From: CAWBRT01 sp963832365
Lineage (GTDB): Bacteria > Acidobacteriota > Terriglobia > Terriglobales > Acidobacteriaceae
Reading direction: 5' to 3'
DNA length: 64,000 bases
Assembly (NCBI GenBank): GCA_963832365.1
Contig: CAWHUL010000016.1
Location: forward strand, 186,001-250,000
A model generated the notes under the pieces. The model had not been told where the DNA came from. It ran no database searches and saw only the letters and a program-made list of their open reading frames with translations. Each line of letters starts with the position of its first letter. Position 1 is the first letter of the stretch. Made by a program: the position numbers and the translations under genes. Of the stretch, positions 26,743-36,602 are shown piece after piece.

Positions 26743-27798
26743 ATGGACGCAAATCTGAAATCTACCAAGGGTACATCGAATTCAAAGCCTCATATCGCAA
26801 GTGTGGATCCGCCCTTCGCTCTTCCGGGCGGTGAAATCCGGATTCGCGGACAACACCTCATGGGCGCTGAACTGCGCCGTCCGAGCGTTCGCCTTGGGGA
26901 AACGGATGCTTCTGTAACCCTGGCCACTCACGATCTGATCGTGGCCAAAGTGCCTATCGGCACAGCGTCCGGTCAATTGACCGTTTGCACGGATGCGGCT
27001 TCCACATCGAATGGGATCGAACTGGGAGTGGCAACCGAAATTTCCGAAGACCTGCATCCGGTCGGCAATCCTGCCGTCGATTCCGACGGAAATATCTACG
27101 CCAGCTTCTCGGGTACGCGCGGACAGGCGGTTCCCGTTTCCGTTTACAAAATCGACGCCGATCACAATATGCGGCCTTTTGTCACCGACCTGATGAACGC
27201 CACCGGACTTGCGCTCGACTCCGCGGGATACCTGTACGTGTCGTCGCGGTTTAACGGGACGGTTTACCGAATATCGCCCAGCGGCGCAATGTCGACCTAC
27301 GCGCAGGGATTGGGCGTGGCTACGGGAATTGCGTTCGATGAGGAAGGCAATCTTTACGTCGGCGACCGGAGCGGAACGATTTTCAAAATCGCCCGCGACC
27401 GCCAGATTTACGTCTTTGCCACCCTGGAGCCCAGCGTCTCGGCTTACCATCTGGCCTTTGCGTCTTCGGGGAATCTGTTTGTCACCGGCCCAACCATCTC
27501 CAGCTTCGACGCCGTCTACGAGATTGATCCTCACGGCACAGTGAAAGAATTTTTTCGCGGTTTGGGACGACCGCAAGGGCTGGCATTCGACGCCGCCGGC
27601 AATCTGTACGTTGCCGGATCGCTGCAAGGAAGTCGCGGCATTGTCCGCCTCACTCCGTCGGGCGAAGCATCGCTGATTCTTTCCGGTTCGAACCTGGTCG
27701 GCTTGGCTTTTGCTCCCGCGCGTTCCGCCATCCTGGCGACCATCAGCGCGGTTCATCACGTGGCTTGGAACATCGAAGGACAGCCGCTATGGGGGTAA
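26743..27798 (+). CDS. IPT/TIG-domain protein with NHL-like beta-propeller
   Basis: A 351-aa protein. Residues about 15-85 look like an IPT/TIG immunoglobulin-like fold (PHIASVDPPFALPGGEIRIR, then GQHLMGAELRRPSVRLGETD). Residues about 100-345 hold repeated NHL/SMP-30-like blades of the form GLALDSAGYLYVSSRFNGTV, GIAFDEEGNLYVGDRSGTIF and GLAFDAAGNLYVAGSLQGSR. No signal peptide is visible. Such propellers bind ligands or act as lactonases; no catalytic residues could be identified, so the role is unknown. Confidence 0.75.
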   Translation: MDANLKSTKGTSNSKPHIASVDPPFALPGGEIRIRGQHLMGAELRRPSVRLGETDASVTLATHDLIVAKVPIGTASGQLTVCTDAASTSNGIELGVATEISEDLHPVGNPAVDSDGNIYASFSGTRGQAVPVSVYKIDADHNMRPFVTDLMNATGLALDSAGYLYVSSRFNGTVYRISPSGAMSTYAQGLGVATGIAFDEEGNLYVGDRSGTIFKIARDRQIYVFATLEPSVSAYHLAFASSGNLFVTGPTISSFDAVYEIDPHGTVKEFFRGLGRPQGLAFDAAGNLYVAGSLQGSRGIVRLTPSGEASLILSGSNLVGLAFAPARSAILATISAVHHVAWNIEGQPLWG

Positions 27799-27881
27799 AG
27801 CAGGAGGCCTCAACTCCATCAACAGTTCCACACACCAGACTTACGTTGGTGTCTGAGTGGATTGAAGACGAGCTCGACGAC

Positions 27882-27987
27882 TGCTCTTCGGCGATATTTC
27901 CGAGTTGCATGGAGCCGTCGACGGGCAATGCGTCCAAAGGTATCCCCAGGCAGCCAAAGGGTAAAGCGCAGACTGATGGCTGCCCCT
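27882..27987. repeat. Diverged copy of the GH57 gene 3' end (copy 1)
   Basis: About 106 bases that align at roughly 75-80% identity with 28025-28132, which is the 3' end of the GH57 coding region. Shared blocks include GGGCAATGCGTCCA and GCCCCT. On the minus strand both encode the peptide PLDALPVDGSM, but copy 1 lies just past the stop codon of the gene. Confidence 0.7.
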
Positions 27988-30338
27988 CAGACCGCGGGGC
28001 TGTGGTTGTAGACGTTGTTCGCCAACTGCTCTTCTGAGGCGATTTCCAAGTCCATAGAGCCATCGACGGGCAATGCGTCCAGTGGTAGCCCCTGGCGCCA
28101 CAGGGTAAATCGCAGACTTATGGATTGCCCCTGCATCGCCCTCAACATCGACAGCGGCAGCTTGAGTTCCAGGATTCTGGCCAGCGCTACCTCCACACCG
28201 GAAGGCGACTTTGCCGAAGCTAGCGCCGTCCCACTCGAAGGGGTGTTCTTGGAGCTTCGCAAAGCACGCTTCGCAATCTCGGCTGGGCTGTTGTCGAAGA
28301 CATTCCAATCCTTCAGTTTGCCGTCCAGCACCGTAATCTCGAAACGGAGAACACGTCCTTCGCGTGGTGCGCGCCGTACTTCCGGAGCAGAACCCTTGGC
28401 TTCGACCGAACCAGTGGCCGGTGTCTGCTTCGCCAATCGCGTGCCGCATTGGATCACCAGCCGTAATTCTCCTTCCGGCAACGCCTCTGCGAAGTCGATG
28501 CGGCAGTAGAGATTGGCTTCGTCTATACCGGCATGAGCTGACTCGAAGACGGCTTGTCTGCCGTGCATGGAGCCGGTTCGGGAATCGGCCGCATACATGG
28601 CGGCGCCTAGCCAGTCGAAGTAGTTGATGTTATAGCCATCCACTCGCGGCCGAATAAAGGCTGTCTGCGGCACGATGCACGGCCGCAGGCCACTGAGGCT
28701 GATGGGCCGCGCGAGGTAGTCGGGCGGAACGCCGCCAAGCGCGTTGTATACGTTGGACAGGTGCTTGCGATAAAGCTCGTCAAAGTCGGCGTCGCTGTCC
28801 GAGTGATGTTCCGGACCGTACCACCAGTTCCAGTCGCTTCCTTCGGCGATCAGCACCTCGTCGAACGCGAGCCGGCGCATTTTTTCCGACGCCTTGTGCG
28901 CGTTAGCTTCGTAGTAGTCGCGCGCTTCTGAAAGGTAATCCCATGCTGTGTTGTCCTCCCGAGCTCCAATCCACACATTGAAATTCGCATTGATCCACGA
29001 GCCGGGAGTCAGCCTGGGCAGTTCAGCAAACTGCTTGACGGGATGGCGCGCTATCGCTTCCGAGATGGTCACAGCCTCGATCTGAGGGTCTTTTTGCAAA
29101 GAATCGTAGAAGCGCCGCAGGAATTCCCTTCCCGATTCGTGGTACGTCTCCCATGCATTCTCGCCATCGAGAATGATCGAAATCACCGCATCCTGGCCTT
29201 GGCGAAGCACCGACTCGGCTGCCGCACGCAGGCTGTTTATGAGGTGATTCGCGGCATCGGCGGCGCGCATTCCGGCGTAGACGAATCCGATGAGGTCCGA
29301 GATGCGATGGTCGCGGAACAGCAGGTGCATGTGCGCGTCGCCATCCGAGTGACGATAGATTGTGTAGAGTTTGGAGGCACCTTCCGGGCTTAGCCGTCCA
29401 TCCCTGTCACGGTTGAAGGCAAAGCCAAGCGAGCGGCCAAGCACCCCCTCGTCAGTCGCCATCCACTCGATCCCGTTTCGCGAGGCGATGGCCAGCATCT
29501 CGTCGGAGACGCTGCCTTCGGAAGGCCACATGCCCCGCGGGCGCACGCCGAAAGTCTTCTGGTGCGCTTCCAAGGCGAGCTGTATCTGCTGTTCGGCGTC
29601 CTCGGGATGACGGAAGCGAAGCCGGGGCAATTGCAGTTCGGGGCTGGATTCCGCCCCGGCATTGGTGTCGCAAAGCAGCGGCAGAATGGGATGGTAAAAA
29701 GGTGTGGCGGACAGCTCCACTTGTTGCGTCCGAGCGGCTTCGGCGTAAGCCGGTAGGATCGAACGAATGATCTCCACCTGCCGACGCATCACCAACTCCT
29801 GATCGCCGCGGCTGAAGTTCCTGCCCTTGCGGACCAGTTCGCGAATCTCGGGCTGCTGGAGATAAAACTCGTCGAACCAGGCGAGCTGCGAGAGCACCTG
29901 CAAATCGGTGTAGTCCTGATTGCTAAGGCTGTTCACCTGGAGGGCAGCATCGCGCCCCGCCCCCTTCACTCGCTCGAACAATTCGCGGTAACGCGGGTAG
30001 CGTCCGATCATGCGCTCCACGTGCGCATGGAACAGGTTCCGCAAAGCAAAACGGCGATCTGCGGGGGTCAGTTCTCCGGCGGGCTTGGCGGCAAGGTCGA
30101 ACAAAGGATCGCGGGCGGTTCCAGCCGCGTAGTCCTCAATCTGCCGGACCAGCGACGGTACAAGATTGAAGTTCTGATGAACGCCGGGGAACTCTTCCAG
30201 CAACTTCACCATGCCGTAGTAGTCTTTGAGTGCGTGCATACGCACCCACGGCATACGATATTCCCCTGTCACCAGATCCTTGTAGAAGGGCTGATGCATG
30301 TGCCAGAGGAGGACTATGCGAAGCTTTCCCAGTGCCAT
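27987..30338 (-). CDS. Glycoside hydrolase family 57 protein
   Basis: Retaining alpha-glucan-acting enzyme of family GH57 (alpha-amylase, branching enzyme or amylopullulanase type). N-terminal IVLLWHMHQPFYKDLVTGEY is conserved region 1; MWPSEGSVSDEMLAIA near residue 290 carries the likely catalytic Glu; ISIILDGENAWETYHESGRE near residue 410 carries the Asp-containing region. About 783 aa from the ATG at 30338, chosen because it precedes the beta-strand with WHMHQP; the frame is open 23 codons further. The last 36 codons lie in a tandem duplication (27882-27987 and 28025-28132). Confidence 0.87.
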   Translation of the reverse strand: MALGKLRIVLLWHMHQPFYKDLVTGEYRMPWVRMHALKDYYGMVKLLEEFPGVHQNFNLVPSLVRQIEDYAAGTARDPLFDLAAKPAGELTPADRRFALRNLFHAHVERMIGRYPRYRELFERVKGAGRDAALQVNSLSNQDYTDLQVLSQLAWFDEFYLQQPEIRELVRKGRNFSRGDQELVMRRQVEIIRSILPAYAEAARTQQVELSATPFYHPILPLLCDTNAGAESSPELQLPRLRFRHPEDAEQQIQLALEAHQKTFGVRPRGMWPSEGSVSDEMLAIASRNGIEWMATDEGVLGRSLGFAFNRDRDGRLSPEGASKLYTIYRHSDGDAHMHLLFRDHRISDLIGFVYAGMRAADAANHLINSLRAAAESVLRQGQDAVISIILDGENAWETYHESGREFLRRFYDSLQKDPQIEAVTISEAIARHPVKQFAELPRLTPGSWINANFNVWIGAREDNTAWDYLSEARDYYEANAHKASEKMRRLAFDEVLIAEGSDWNWWYGPEHHSDSDADFDELYRKHLSNVYNALGGVPPDYLARPISLSGLRPCIVPQTAFIRPRVDGYNINYFDWLGAAMYAADSRTGSMHGRQAVFESAHAGIDEANLYCRIDFAEALPEGELRLVIQCGTRLAKQTPATGSVEAKGSAPEVRRAPREGRVLRFEITVLDGKLKDWNVFDNSPAEIAKRALRSSKNTPSSGTALASAKSPSGVEVALARILELKLPLSMLRAMQGQSISLRFTLWRQGLPLDALPVDGSMDLEIASEEQLANNVYNHSPAV
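28025..28132. repeat. Copy 2 of the GH57 3'-end duplication (coding)
   Basis: Partner of 27882-27987, about 144 bases away. It encodes the C-terminal segment with SISLRFTLWRQGLPLDALPV of the GH57 protein. Confidence 0.7.
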
Positions 30339-30488
30339 CCGATCCAGAATTGTAACAGGCGGAGGAGCAAAGCGGGCAGCCCGCATGCTAGACTCTGCTG
30401 GAAACATCGATTTCCCGGCAACTTAGACTCGGTTTAGCCGTAGAAATTGCAAATTGAAGAGGGAGAGGTTCGGCTCCGGCTGAAATCC

Positions 30489-32861
30489 GTGCGAATCTTC
30501 ACGCGTTACATTCTCAGCGAAGTCCTGTCGCACGCCGCGATTGGGATTTCCCTGTTCACCTTCGTTCTCTTCATGCGATTGCTCGATCGCATACTGGAAC
30601 TGGTGGTCCGCAACAGTGCGCCTCTGCCCAGCGTTGCGGAGATTTTCTTTCTGACCCTTCCCGCCGCCTTCACCTATACCTTGCCGATGGGCGTGCTCGT
30701 GGGAATCCTGATCGGCCTCAGCCGCCTGGCAGCGGATAGCGAGATTACGGCCATGCGGGCCTGCGGCATCGGTTCGGGCAGGTTTCTTCGCATTATCAGC
30801 ATATTCACGGTAGTGGCGTGGGTTCTCGCGGTGGTCAATAGCGTATGGATTGCGCCGGCATCGGCCGCCGCTCTGGAACGGCTTCAAGACAAGCTCAAGA
30901 CCTCGCAGGCATCCTTCGAGGTGCAGCCCCGAGTCTTCTACGAAGATTTCAAGAACCTTGTGCTTTACGTGCAAGACGTCCGCGGCAGCAGCGGCGCTGC
31001 CGTGTGGAAGGGCATTTTCCTGGCCGACATCAGCGATCCCTCGGACCCTAAGATCACGATTGCACAGAGCGGGATTGTGACCAATGAGGGACAGGACCGC
31101 ATACGCCTGCATCTGGTGAACGGCTCGCAGCAGGAGACGCCGCGACGCGATCCCGAGCAGTATTCGATTTCGACGTTTACCGAAACTGAGTTGCCGGTCG
31201 CCGTGCCGCCCACCAATTCGCAACAACGCGAGTTGGTTCCGGTTGCGGCAATGACCACCGCTCAGTTGCTCTGGCGCGCCGACCACCCGGAGAAAACACC
31301 GCCACCCCGGCCCGGCGTGTCTCCCGACGATCCCAAGGTCAAGTCGCGCTGGTACCGGGTGGAGTTTCACCGCCGGTTGGCGCTGCCGACCTCCTGCCTG
31401 GTGCTCGCGCTGGTGGGTATTCCGCTGGGGCTTTCCTCGAAAAAAGGCGGCAAGAGCACAGGCTTCGTGCTCACGATCCTGCTCGTTTTCGCCTATTACC
31501 TGATCTCGCTGATGGGCATCTCTTTTGGACGCGGAGGCAAGCTGTCGCCGGGGCTCGGCGTTTGGATGTCCGACATCCTGTTCCTGATTGCCGGACTCGT
31601 GCTGCTGTGGCGTGTGGACAAGCAGCCCATCGACATCGGCTCGCTGCGCGGGTGGTGGAACCGCCTCAAAGAGAGCTTTCAAACCAGTGCACGGCCAGCG
31701 CGGCGATTGCCCTCGAAGGGCGGTGCATTCGAACGCACCTCCAGCCGCCGCCGCATCTTCAGCGCGCGCTTTCCGCTGATCCTCGACGACATGGTGCTTC
31801 GTGATTTCGCACTCTATCTCGTGCTGATCATGATGACCTTCCTGATGCTCACGCTGGTGTTTACGTTCTTCGAGTTGCTCAGCGACATCGTCCGCAATAA
31901 AGTGCCGCTGACCATGGTTGCCGATTACCTCGTCAACGTCACGCCGTCGATGATCTACATGATGATGCCGCTCAGCGTGCTGCTGGCGGTGCTGATTACG
32001 TTCGGGCTGATGCAGAAGTCGAGTGAGCTGACGGCCATCAAGGCCAGCGGCATCAGCATCTACCGATTGATTGTGCCGGTGATTCTGATTTCCGCCCTGC
32101 TCGCCGGCGCACTTTTTGCCTTCGATCAACTTTACATTCCCTACGCCAACAAGCGGCAGGAGACGCTGCGCAACACCATCAAGGGAAGGCCCGCCCAGAC
32201 CTACCTGCGGCCCGATCGCAAATGGATTTTCGGCGAGCATGACGATATGTTCTATTACGAGTTTTACGATCCCGATCAGAACCGGTTCGCGAACATATCG
32301 CTATTCTTCTTCGAGCCCAAAACGTTTCAGTTGAAAGGAAGGGCTTTTGCCGCACGAGCACACTGGTCCGACACGCTGGGCAAATGGGTATTTGAACAGG
32401 GATGGTCGCGCACCTTCCGCGGAGCCGCCATCGAGGATTACTCACGATTCGACGTGCGCACTTTTTCCGATGTGAGCGAGCGACCGACGTACTTCAAAAA
32501 AGAGGTCAAGCAGTCTTCTGAAATGAATTACCAGGAGCTGCGGCGTTACATACGCGACTTGCAACAGAGCGGGTTTGACGTTATCCGGCTTAAAGTGCAA
32601 CTGCAGAAGAAATTCGCGTACCCGCTGATTACGCTGATTATGGCGATACTGGCCGTGCCCTTCGCCATGTCGCAGGGACGGCGGGGCGCATTGACGGGGG
32701 TTGCCGTGGCGATCGGAGTCGCCGTCAGCTACTTCGTCCTCTCCGGCCTGTTCGAGGCGATGGGAAATGCCAACCAACTGCCGACCGCGCTGGCGGCCTG
32801 GGCACCCGACATGATTTTCGCTCTGGCCGGCGGATACCTGCTGCTGAAAGTTCCAACCTAG
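30489..32861 (+). CDS. lptF/lptG: Fused LptF-LptG lipopolysaccharide export permease
   Basis: Inner-membrane permease of the LPS transport ABC system. It contains two full YjgP/YjgQ domains in one chain. The first (about residues 1-400) has IFTRYILSEVLSHAAIGISL, then the periplasmic jellyroll part and PTSCLVLALVGIPLGL; the second (about 440-790) has LILDDMVLRDFALYLVLIMM, a second periplasmic part and KFAYPLITLIMAILAVPFAM. LptF and LptG are separate genes in E. coli. About 790 aa from the GTG at 30489, which matches the normal LptF N-terminus; the frame also opens at a TTG at 30447. Confidence 0.88.
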   Translation: MRIFTRYILSEVLSHAAIGISLFTFVLFMRLLDRILELVVRNSAPLPSVAEIFFLTLPAAFTYTLPMGVLVGILIGLSRLAADSEITAMRACGIGSGRFLRIISIFTVVAWVLAVVNSVWIAPASAAALERLQDKLKTSQASFEVQPRVFYEDFKNLVLYVQDVRGSSGAAVWKGIFLADISDPSDPKITIAQSGIVTNEGQDRIRLHLVNGSQQETPRRDPEQYSISTFTETELPVAVPPTNSQQRELVPVAAMTTAQLLWRADHPEKTPPPRPGVSPDDPKVKSRWYRVEFHRRLALPTSCLVLALVGIPLGLSSKKGGKSTGFVLTILLVFAYYLISLMGISFGRGGKLSPGLGVWMSDILFLIAGLVLLWRVDKQPIDIGSLRGWWNRLKESFQTSARPARRLPSKGGAFERTSSRRRIFSARFPLILDDMVLRDFALYLVLIMMTFLMLTLVFTFFELLSDIVRNKVPLTMVADYLVNVTPSMIYMMMPLSVLLAVLITFGLMQKSSELTAIKASGISIYRLIVPVILISALLAGALFAFDQLYIPYANKRQETLRNTIKGRPAQTYLRPDRKWIFGEHDDMFYYEFYDPDQNRFANISLFFFEPKTFQLKGRAFAARAHWSDTLGKWVFEQGWSRTFRGAAIEDYSRFDVRTFSDVSERPTYFKKEVKQSSEMNYQELRRYIRDLQQSGFDVIRLKVQLQKKFAYPLITLIMAILAVPFAMSQGRRGALTGVAVAIGVAVSYFVLSGLFEAMGNANQLPTALAAWAPDMIFALAGGYLLLKVPT

Positions 32862-32920
32862 AGGCAGTACGTCAAACATATCCTTTAAGTTTCTCCCAGC
32901 CGCCAAAGGCGGCGGCAGAC

Positions 32921-33071
32921 GGTAGCCCACGGCGCAAGCCGTGGGTGCAAGGGCGTCCAGGATCGCAAGCCCCCGAAGGGGGCGACAGAACCGGTCGAGA
33001 TTCTGTCGCCCGCGTTGCGGGCTTTCCAGATTTCCCATTCCAAAACCCATGGCTGACGCCATGGGCTACCA
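32921..33071. repeat. Composite REP-like element with several hairpins
   Basis: Bounded by GGTAGCCCACGG on the left and CCATGGGCTACC on the right. Inside are stacked palindromes: CCCACGGCGCAAGCCGTGGG, AAGCCCCCGAAGGGGGCGAC, GCCCGCGTTGCGGGC, CCCATGGCTGACGCCATGGG; a CCCCGCTTCGCGGGG hairpin follows. This resembles REP/RAYT-associated elements. The rest of 32862-33273 shows no gene. Confidence 0.7.
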
Positions 33072-33273
33072 TCTTTCCCCGCTTCGCGGGGTCAGTTTGC
33101 AGTGTTTTGATTTATGACGCACTACACTAGCGGCAAAGTCACGTGAGTTTCTTTGGGGTGTCACGCCCCTATACGGGATTGCGGGTAGCCTCGCGCGCTC
33201 TGCGCCTGAACTTCGCACCCTGCGCCGCTGAAATTTCATCTAATTTATATTAGTCGAGAGGCTCTGGAATCGA

Positions 33274-35066
33274 ATGTTGACCAATCTGCGCCCGCTGTTT
33301 CCGTACCTGAGGAAGTACTGGCGCGGACTTGTCATTGGCTTCTTCACTATCCTGCTCAACAACGGCATTTGGATTCTGTTTCCCCTGGTGATTCGCCGCG
33401 CCATCGATGACTTGAACGCCGGGGTCACGCGCGAGAAACTCGCGACCTACTCGCTCCTGCTGGTATCGGTAGCAGTCGGCAAGGGCATTTTTCAGTTCCT
33501 CACCCGCTGGGTTGTGATCGGCATCTCGCGCGATATCGAGTTCGATTTGCGCAACGATCTGTTCCGCCACCTGGAAGCTCTCTCCTACGGCTACTATCAG
33601 CGAACCCGCACCGGCGACGTCATGGCACGCGCCACCAATGACCTGAACGCCGTGCGCATGCTGCTCGGCCCGGCAATTATGTATTCGGCCAACACCCTCA
33701 TCTTCACCGCCGGCGCACTGATTTTCATGATCGGCATCAGTCCCAAACTGACAATGTGGGCGTACCTGCCGTTGCCGGCAGTCAGTATCGTGGTGCAATA
33801 CTTCGGCAGACGCATACACGAGCGCTTCGAGCGCATTCAGTCCATGTTCTCCGATATCTCCGCCCGGGCCCAGGAAAACTTCTCGGGAGCGCGCCTCATC
33901 CGCGCCTACGCACAGGAGGAAGCCGAGATTCGCAGCTTCGAGACGGAGAACAAGGAGTACATCGCGCGCAGCCTGAAGCTGGTGCGCCTGATGGGTATGC
34001 TCTGGCCGACACTGGAAACCATGCTGGGCTTCGCCGTGGTGCTGGTGCTGTGGCTCGGCGGACGCGAAGTGCTCTTAGGCCGCATGACCGTGGGCAGCTT
34101 CGTGGCCTTCAACACCTACATGGTGCAGCTCACCTGGCCCATAATTTCTCTGGGATGGGTCATCAGCATCTTTCAGCGCGGCACCGCCTCCATGGGGCGC
34201 ATCAATCAGATTCTGACCGAGCCGGTTGAGATCAAGGACGATGCATCGCTGCCGCGGCTCGCTGCCGACATGCCGATCCGCGGCGAAATCGAGTTCCGCA
34301 ATCTCACGTTTGCCTATCCGGCGGAGGCTTCGCCGAATGGCGCTAACGGCCATGGCGGCGCCGTAGGGCGTCGGTGCTCAAGAATATCAACCTGAAGATT
34401 CCGGCGGGCAGCAGCCTGGCGATTGTCGGCCCCACAGGTTGCGGCAAATCGACGCTGGTGAGCCTCATCCCGCGCATTTACGACGCGGAGCCGGGCACGG
34501 TGTTGATTGACGGGCGGCCGATTCGGGAGTTTCCGTTGGAACACCTTCGCCGGAATATCGGCTTCGTTCCGCAGGAAACTTTTCTGTTCAGCGCCACCAT
34601 TCGTGAAAACATCGCCTTTGGCGCCGACAATGCCAGCGAAGAAGAGATTCAGCGAGCGGCCGAGATTGCCCGCATTGCCACCGATATTGAAGTGTTTCCC
34701 GAGAAGTACTCGACCACTGTTGGCGAGCGCGGGCTGACGCTCTCAGGCGGCCAGAAGCAGCGCACGGCGATTGCGCGCGCGGTCATCCGCAACCCGCGCA
34801 TTCTTGTGCTCGACGATGCCCTGGCGAGCGTCGACACCCAGACCGAGGACCACATTCTCAATCATCTGCGCGAGGTCATGCAGGGACGGACCACGATCTT
34901 CATCTCCCATCGCGTCTCAACCGTACGCAATGCCGACCGCATAGCCGTTCTGCACGACGGAGAGATCGTCGAGTACGGCACCCACGACGAACTGCTCTCG
35001 TTGAACGGCATCTATACCGACCTGCACAACAAGCAACTGCTGGAAGAAGAGCTGGAAACCGTCTGA
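33274..35066 (+). CDS. ABC transporter, MsbA/multidrug-exporter type (one frame change)
   Basis: Half-transporter with an N-terminal six-helix permease domain (residues about 1-310) and a C-terminal ATPase. The first frame ends just past RNLTFAYPAEASPNGANGHG; the second frame gives SVLKNINLKIPAGSSLAIVG, Walker A GPTGCGKST, signature LSGGQKQRTAIARAV, Walker B ILVLDDALASVDTQ and the H-loop FISHRVS. A missing G in the run at 34366-34368 explains the split (GGGGCG expected). The exporter is about 597 aa and homodimeric if intact; its neighbourhood next to lptF/lptG allows a lipid substrate, but this is inference. Confidence 0.88.
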
Positions 35067-35119
35067 CCGGGCTGCATTTTGAGACTGAGTTGTGGCTGGT
35101 GGCCCATTCAAAGCCCATG

Positions 35120-35262
35120 GTGGTCCACATTTAGGGCTTCAGCCCTTAATGTGGGATGCAAGTTAATGTAGGCTGCAAGTTCTTCGGCACATCTCGCTTG
35201 TGGCCGGAAGCCGCGTCGCCAATCCCACATTAGCCAACTACGGCAAATGTGGGCCACCCGCC
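35120..35262. repeat. Repeat with CCCACATTAGCCAACTACGG
   Basis: Contains TTAGGGCTTCAGCCCTTAA (a perfect hairpin) and the block CCCACATTAGCCAACTACGG followed by CAAATGTGGGCCACC. A second copy of this block is at 39248-39285, and partial copies (CATCCCACATTAAGGGCTGA) near 23918. Confidence 0.65.
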
Positions 35263-35290
35263 AACAACGAAACCACCTAGCCACGGGCTT

Positions 35291-35956
35291 TCAGCGAATA
35301 ACCAGCACTTCGCGCATGTTGTCGCGCCCGAGAAAGAATTTGACGGAAGCGTAGTCGTGGAAGAGGTTTTCCACGTGGCGATTATTGAAGACCCTTTGCA
35401 GTTGGAAGTGAGGGCCCTGGCGCATCTCAATCGTGTCCGCGGCGGCGATGTTGAAGCGGTAATAGGGAGCTTCGGGACCGGCGTCCTTGGTGTGAAAGAA
35501 CCCGAACAGGATACCCTTTGGCTTCATGACATGGTGGAGCCGATCGATCACCGATTTCACCAGCGCTTCGGGAAGGTAGTCGGCAAGATCCCAGAGGAGA
35601 ACGGCATCGAAGGTCTCCGGTTCGTAGTCCAGGTTCTCGGTCAGGAAGCGGGCAGCGTTGACGACGCGCTTGTCGTCTTCACCCGCGACGGGGACCAACA
35701 ACCCGGGGTCGCTGGCCGCCAGCAACAGATCTTCGTTGTAGGCGCGGTGTCCGAGTCCGGTAATGAAATGAAGGTTGGCCGGCGAGGTTGGTCCCAGGTC
35801 CAACACAACCTGTCCCTCGGGCTTTCCGACCGCGCGGATGAACTCGTGGAAGCCCGTTGAACGGCGCTGTAATGGCGCAGACGCACTGGTGCCGACCGCC
35901 GCTCCGGCGGGATTATCGCCCCCAAACATACCTCGAAAAAAGCCCACTTCTTCCAC
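35291..35956 (-). CDS. SAM-dependent methyltransferase (type 11-like)
   Basis: A 221-aa protein with a Rossmann-type methyltransferase core: motif I as VVLDLGPTSPANLHFITGLG near residue 50, a motif-IV-like segment FDAVLLWDLADYLPE near residue 118 and VIDRLHHVMKPKGILFGFFH. The GxGxG loop is replaced by GPTSPAN, so SAM binding is atypical but similar to uncharacterised acidobacterial proteins. Substrate unknown. Confidence 0.75.
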   Translation of the reverse strand: MEEVGFFRGMFGGDNPAGAAVGTSASAPLQRRSTGFHEFIRAVGKPEGQVVLDLGPTSPANLHFITGLGHRAYNEDLLLAASDPGLLVPVAGEDDKRVVNAARFLTENLDYEPETFDAVLLWDLADYLPEALVKSVIDRLHHVMKPKGILFGFFHTKDAGPEAPYYRFNIAAADTIEMRQGPHFQLQRVFNNRHVENLFHDYASVKFFLGRDNMREVLVIR

Positions 35957-36023
35957 CTACTGCGATTCGAATCAGGATTACGCGAACGCCAACCCACAGC
36001 TTTCTCGTGGACAACGAACTCGC

Positions 36024-36602
36024 CTACTTGCCGTTGAGCAAAGAACCCTGCGAAACAACCGTTGCCGGCGCGGCATTGCTTGCAGGCGCTGCCGCCGAAG
36101 CTGCCGCAGGCGTCTCGCGACGAATCTCGGCTTTGGGTTCGGGCTTCTGAATATCGATGCCGCCCTTCAGGAAAGCCCCATCTTCGATGACGATGCGCTG
36201 CGTGAAAATATCCCCGTGCAACACCGCGGACCTTTTTAATTCCACGCGTTCATTGCCGCGCACGTTGCCTTCGACCTTGCCGAAAATGACCACATCCTGG
36301 GCGACGATATTCGCGCGGACCCGGCCGTTGGGACCGATGGTCAGGCCGTGGCTGCGGAGTTCAATGCTGCCCTCGATTTCTCCGTCCACGAAGAGGTCCT
36401 CACCACCGGAGAGCTCTCCTTTTACGACGACCGTACGGCCAATCCGCGCAACATCGGTCTTGGGCGTGCGCGAGAGTTCACCGTGTGATTCTTCCAGTTT
36501 TGAGGGCTGCACGGGACGCGAATCCCAGGCCGACGCTACCGGCGGCTGAGGAGACAGGGGAGAAACTAAAGGCTTTTCATCATCTTTGCGCGATTTCCAC
36601 AT
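36024..36602 (-). CDS. Bactofilin (polymer-forming cytoskeletal protein)
   Basis: Bactofilins (DUF583) form filaments that shape the cell or place envelope proteins. The central part (about residues 55-150) is a right-handed beta-helix with repeating short strands: IGRTVVVKGELSGGEDLFVD, then GEIEGSIELRSHGLTIGPNG and FGKVEGNVRGNERVELKRSA. The ends are polar and disordered, with an Ala/Pro-rich C-terminus. Start set at the ATG at 36602 (MWKSRKDDEK); the frame opens 14 codons earlier. Confidence 0.88.
   Translation of the reverse strand: MWKSRKDDEKPLVSPLSPQPPVASAWDSRPVQPSKLEESHGELSRTPKTDVARIGRTVVVKGELSGGEDLFVDGEIEGSIELRSHGLTIGPNGRVRANIVAQDVVIFGKVEGNVRGNERVELKRSAVLHGDIFTQRIVIEDGAFLKGGIDIQKPEPKAEIRRETPAAASAAAPASNAAPATVVSQGSLLNGK

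Noticed and set aside
30423..32240. Long minus-strand open frame (605 aa) opposite lptF/lptG
   Set aside because: The frame lies fully opposite a conserved permease and has a low-complexity His/Arg/Gln-rich composition typical of antisense frames in GC-rich DNA.
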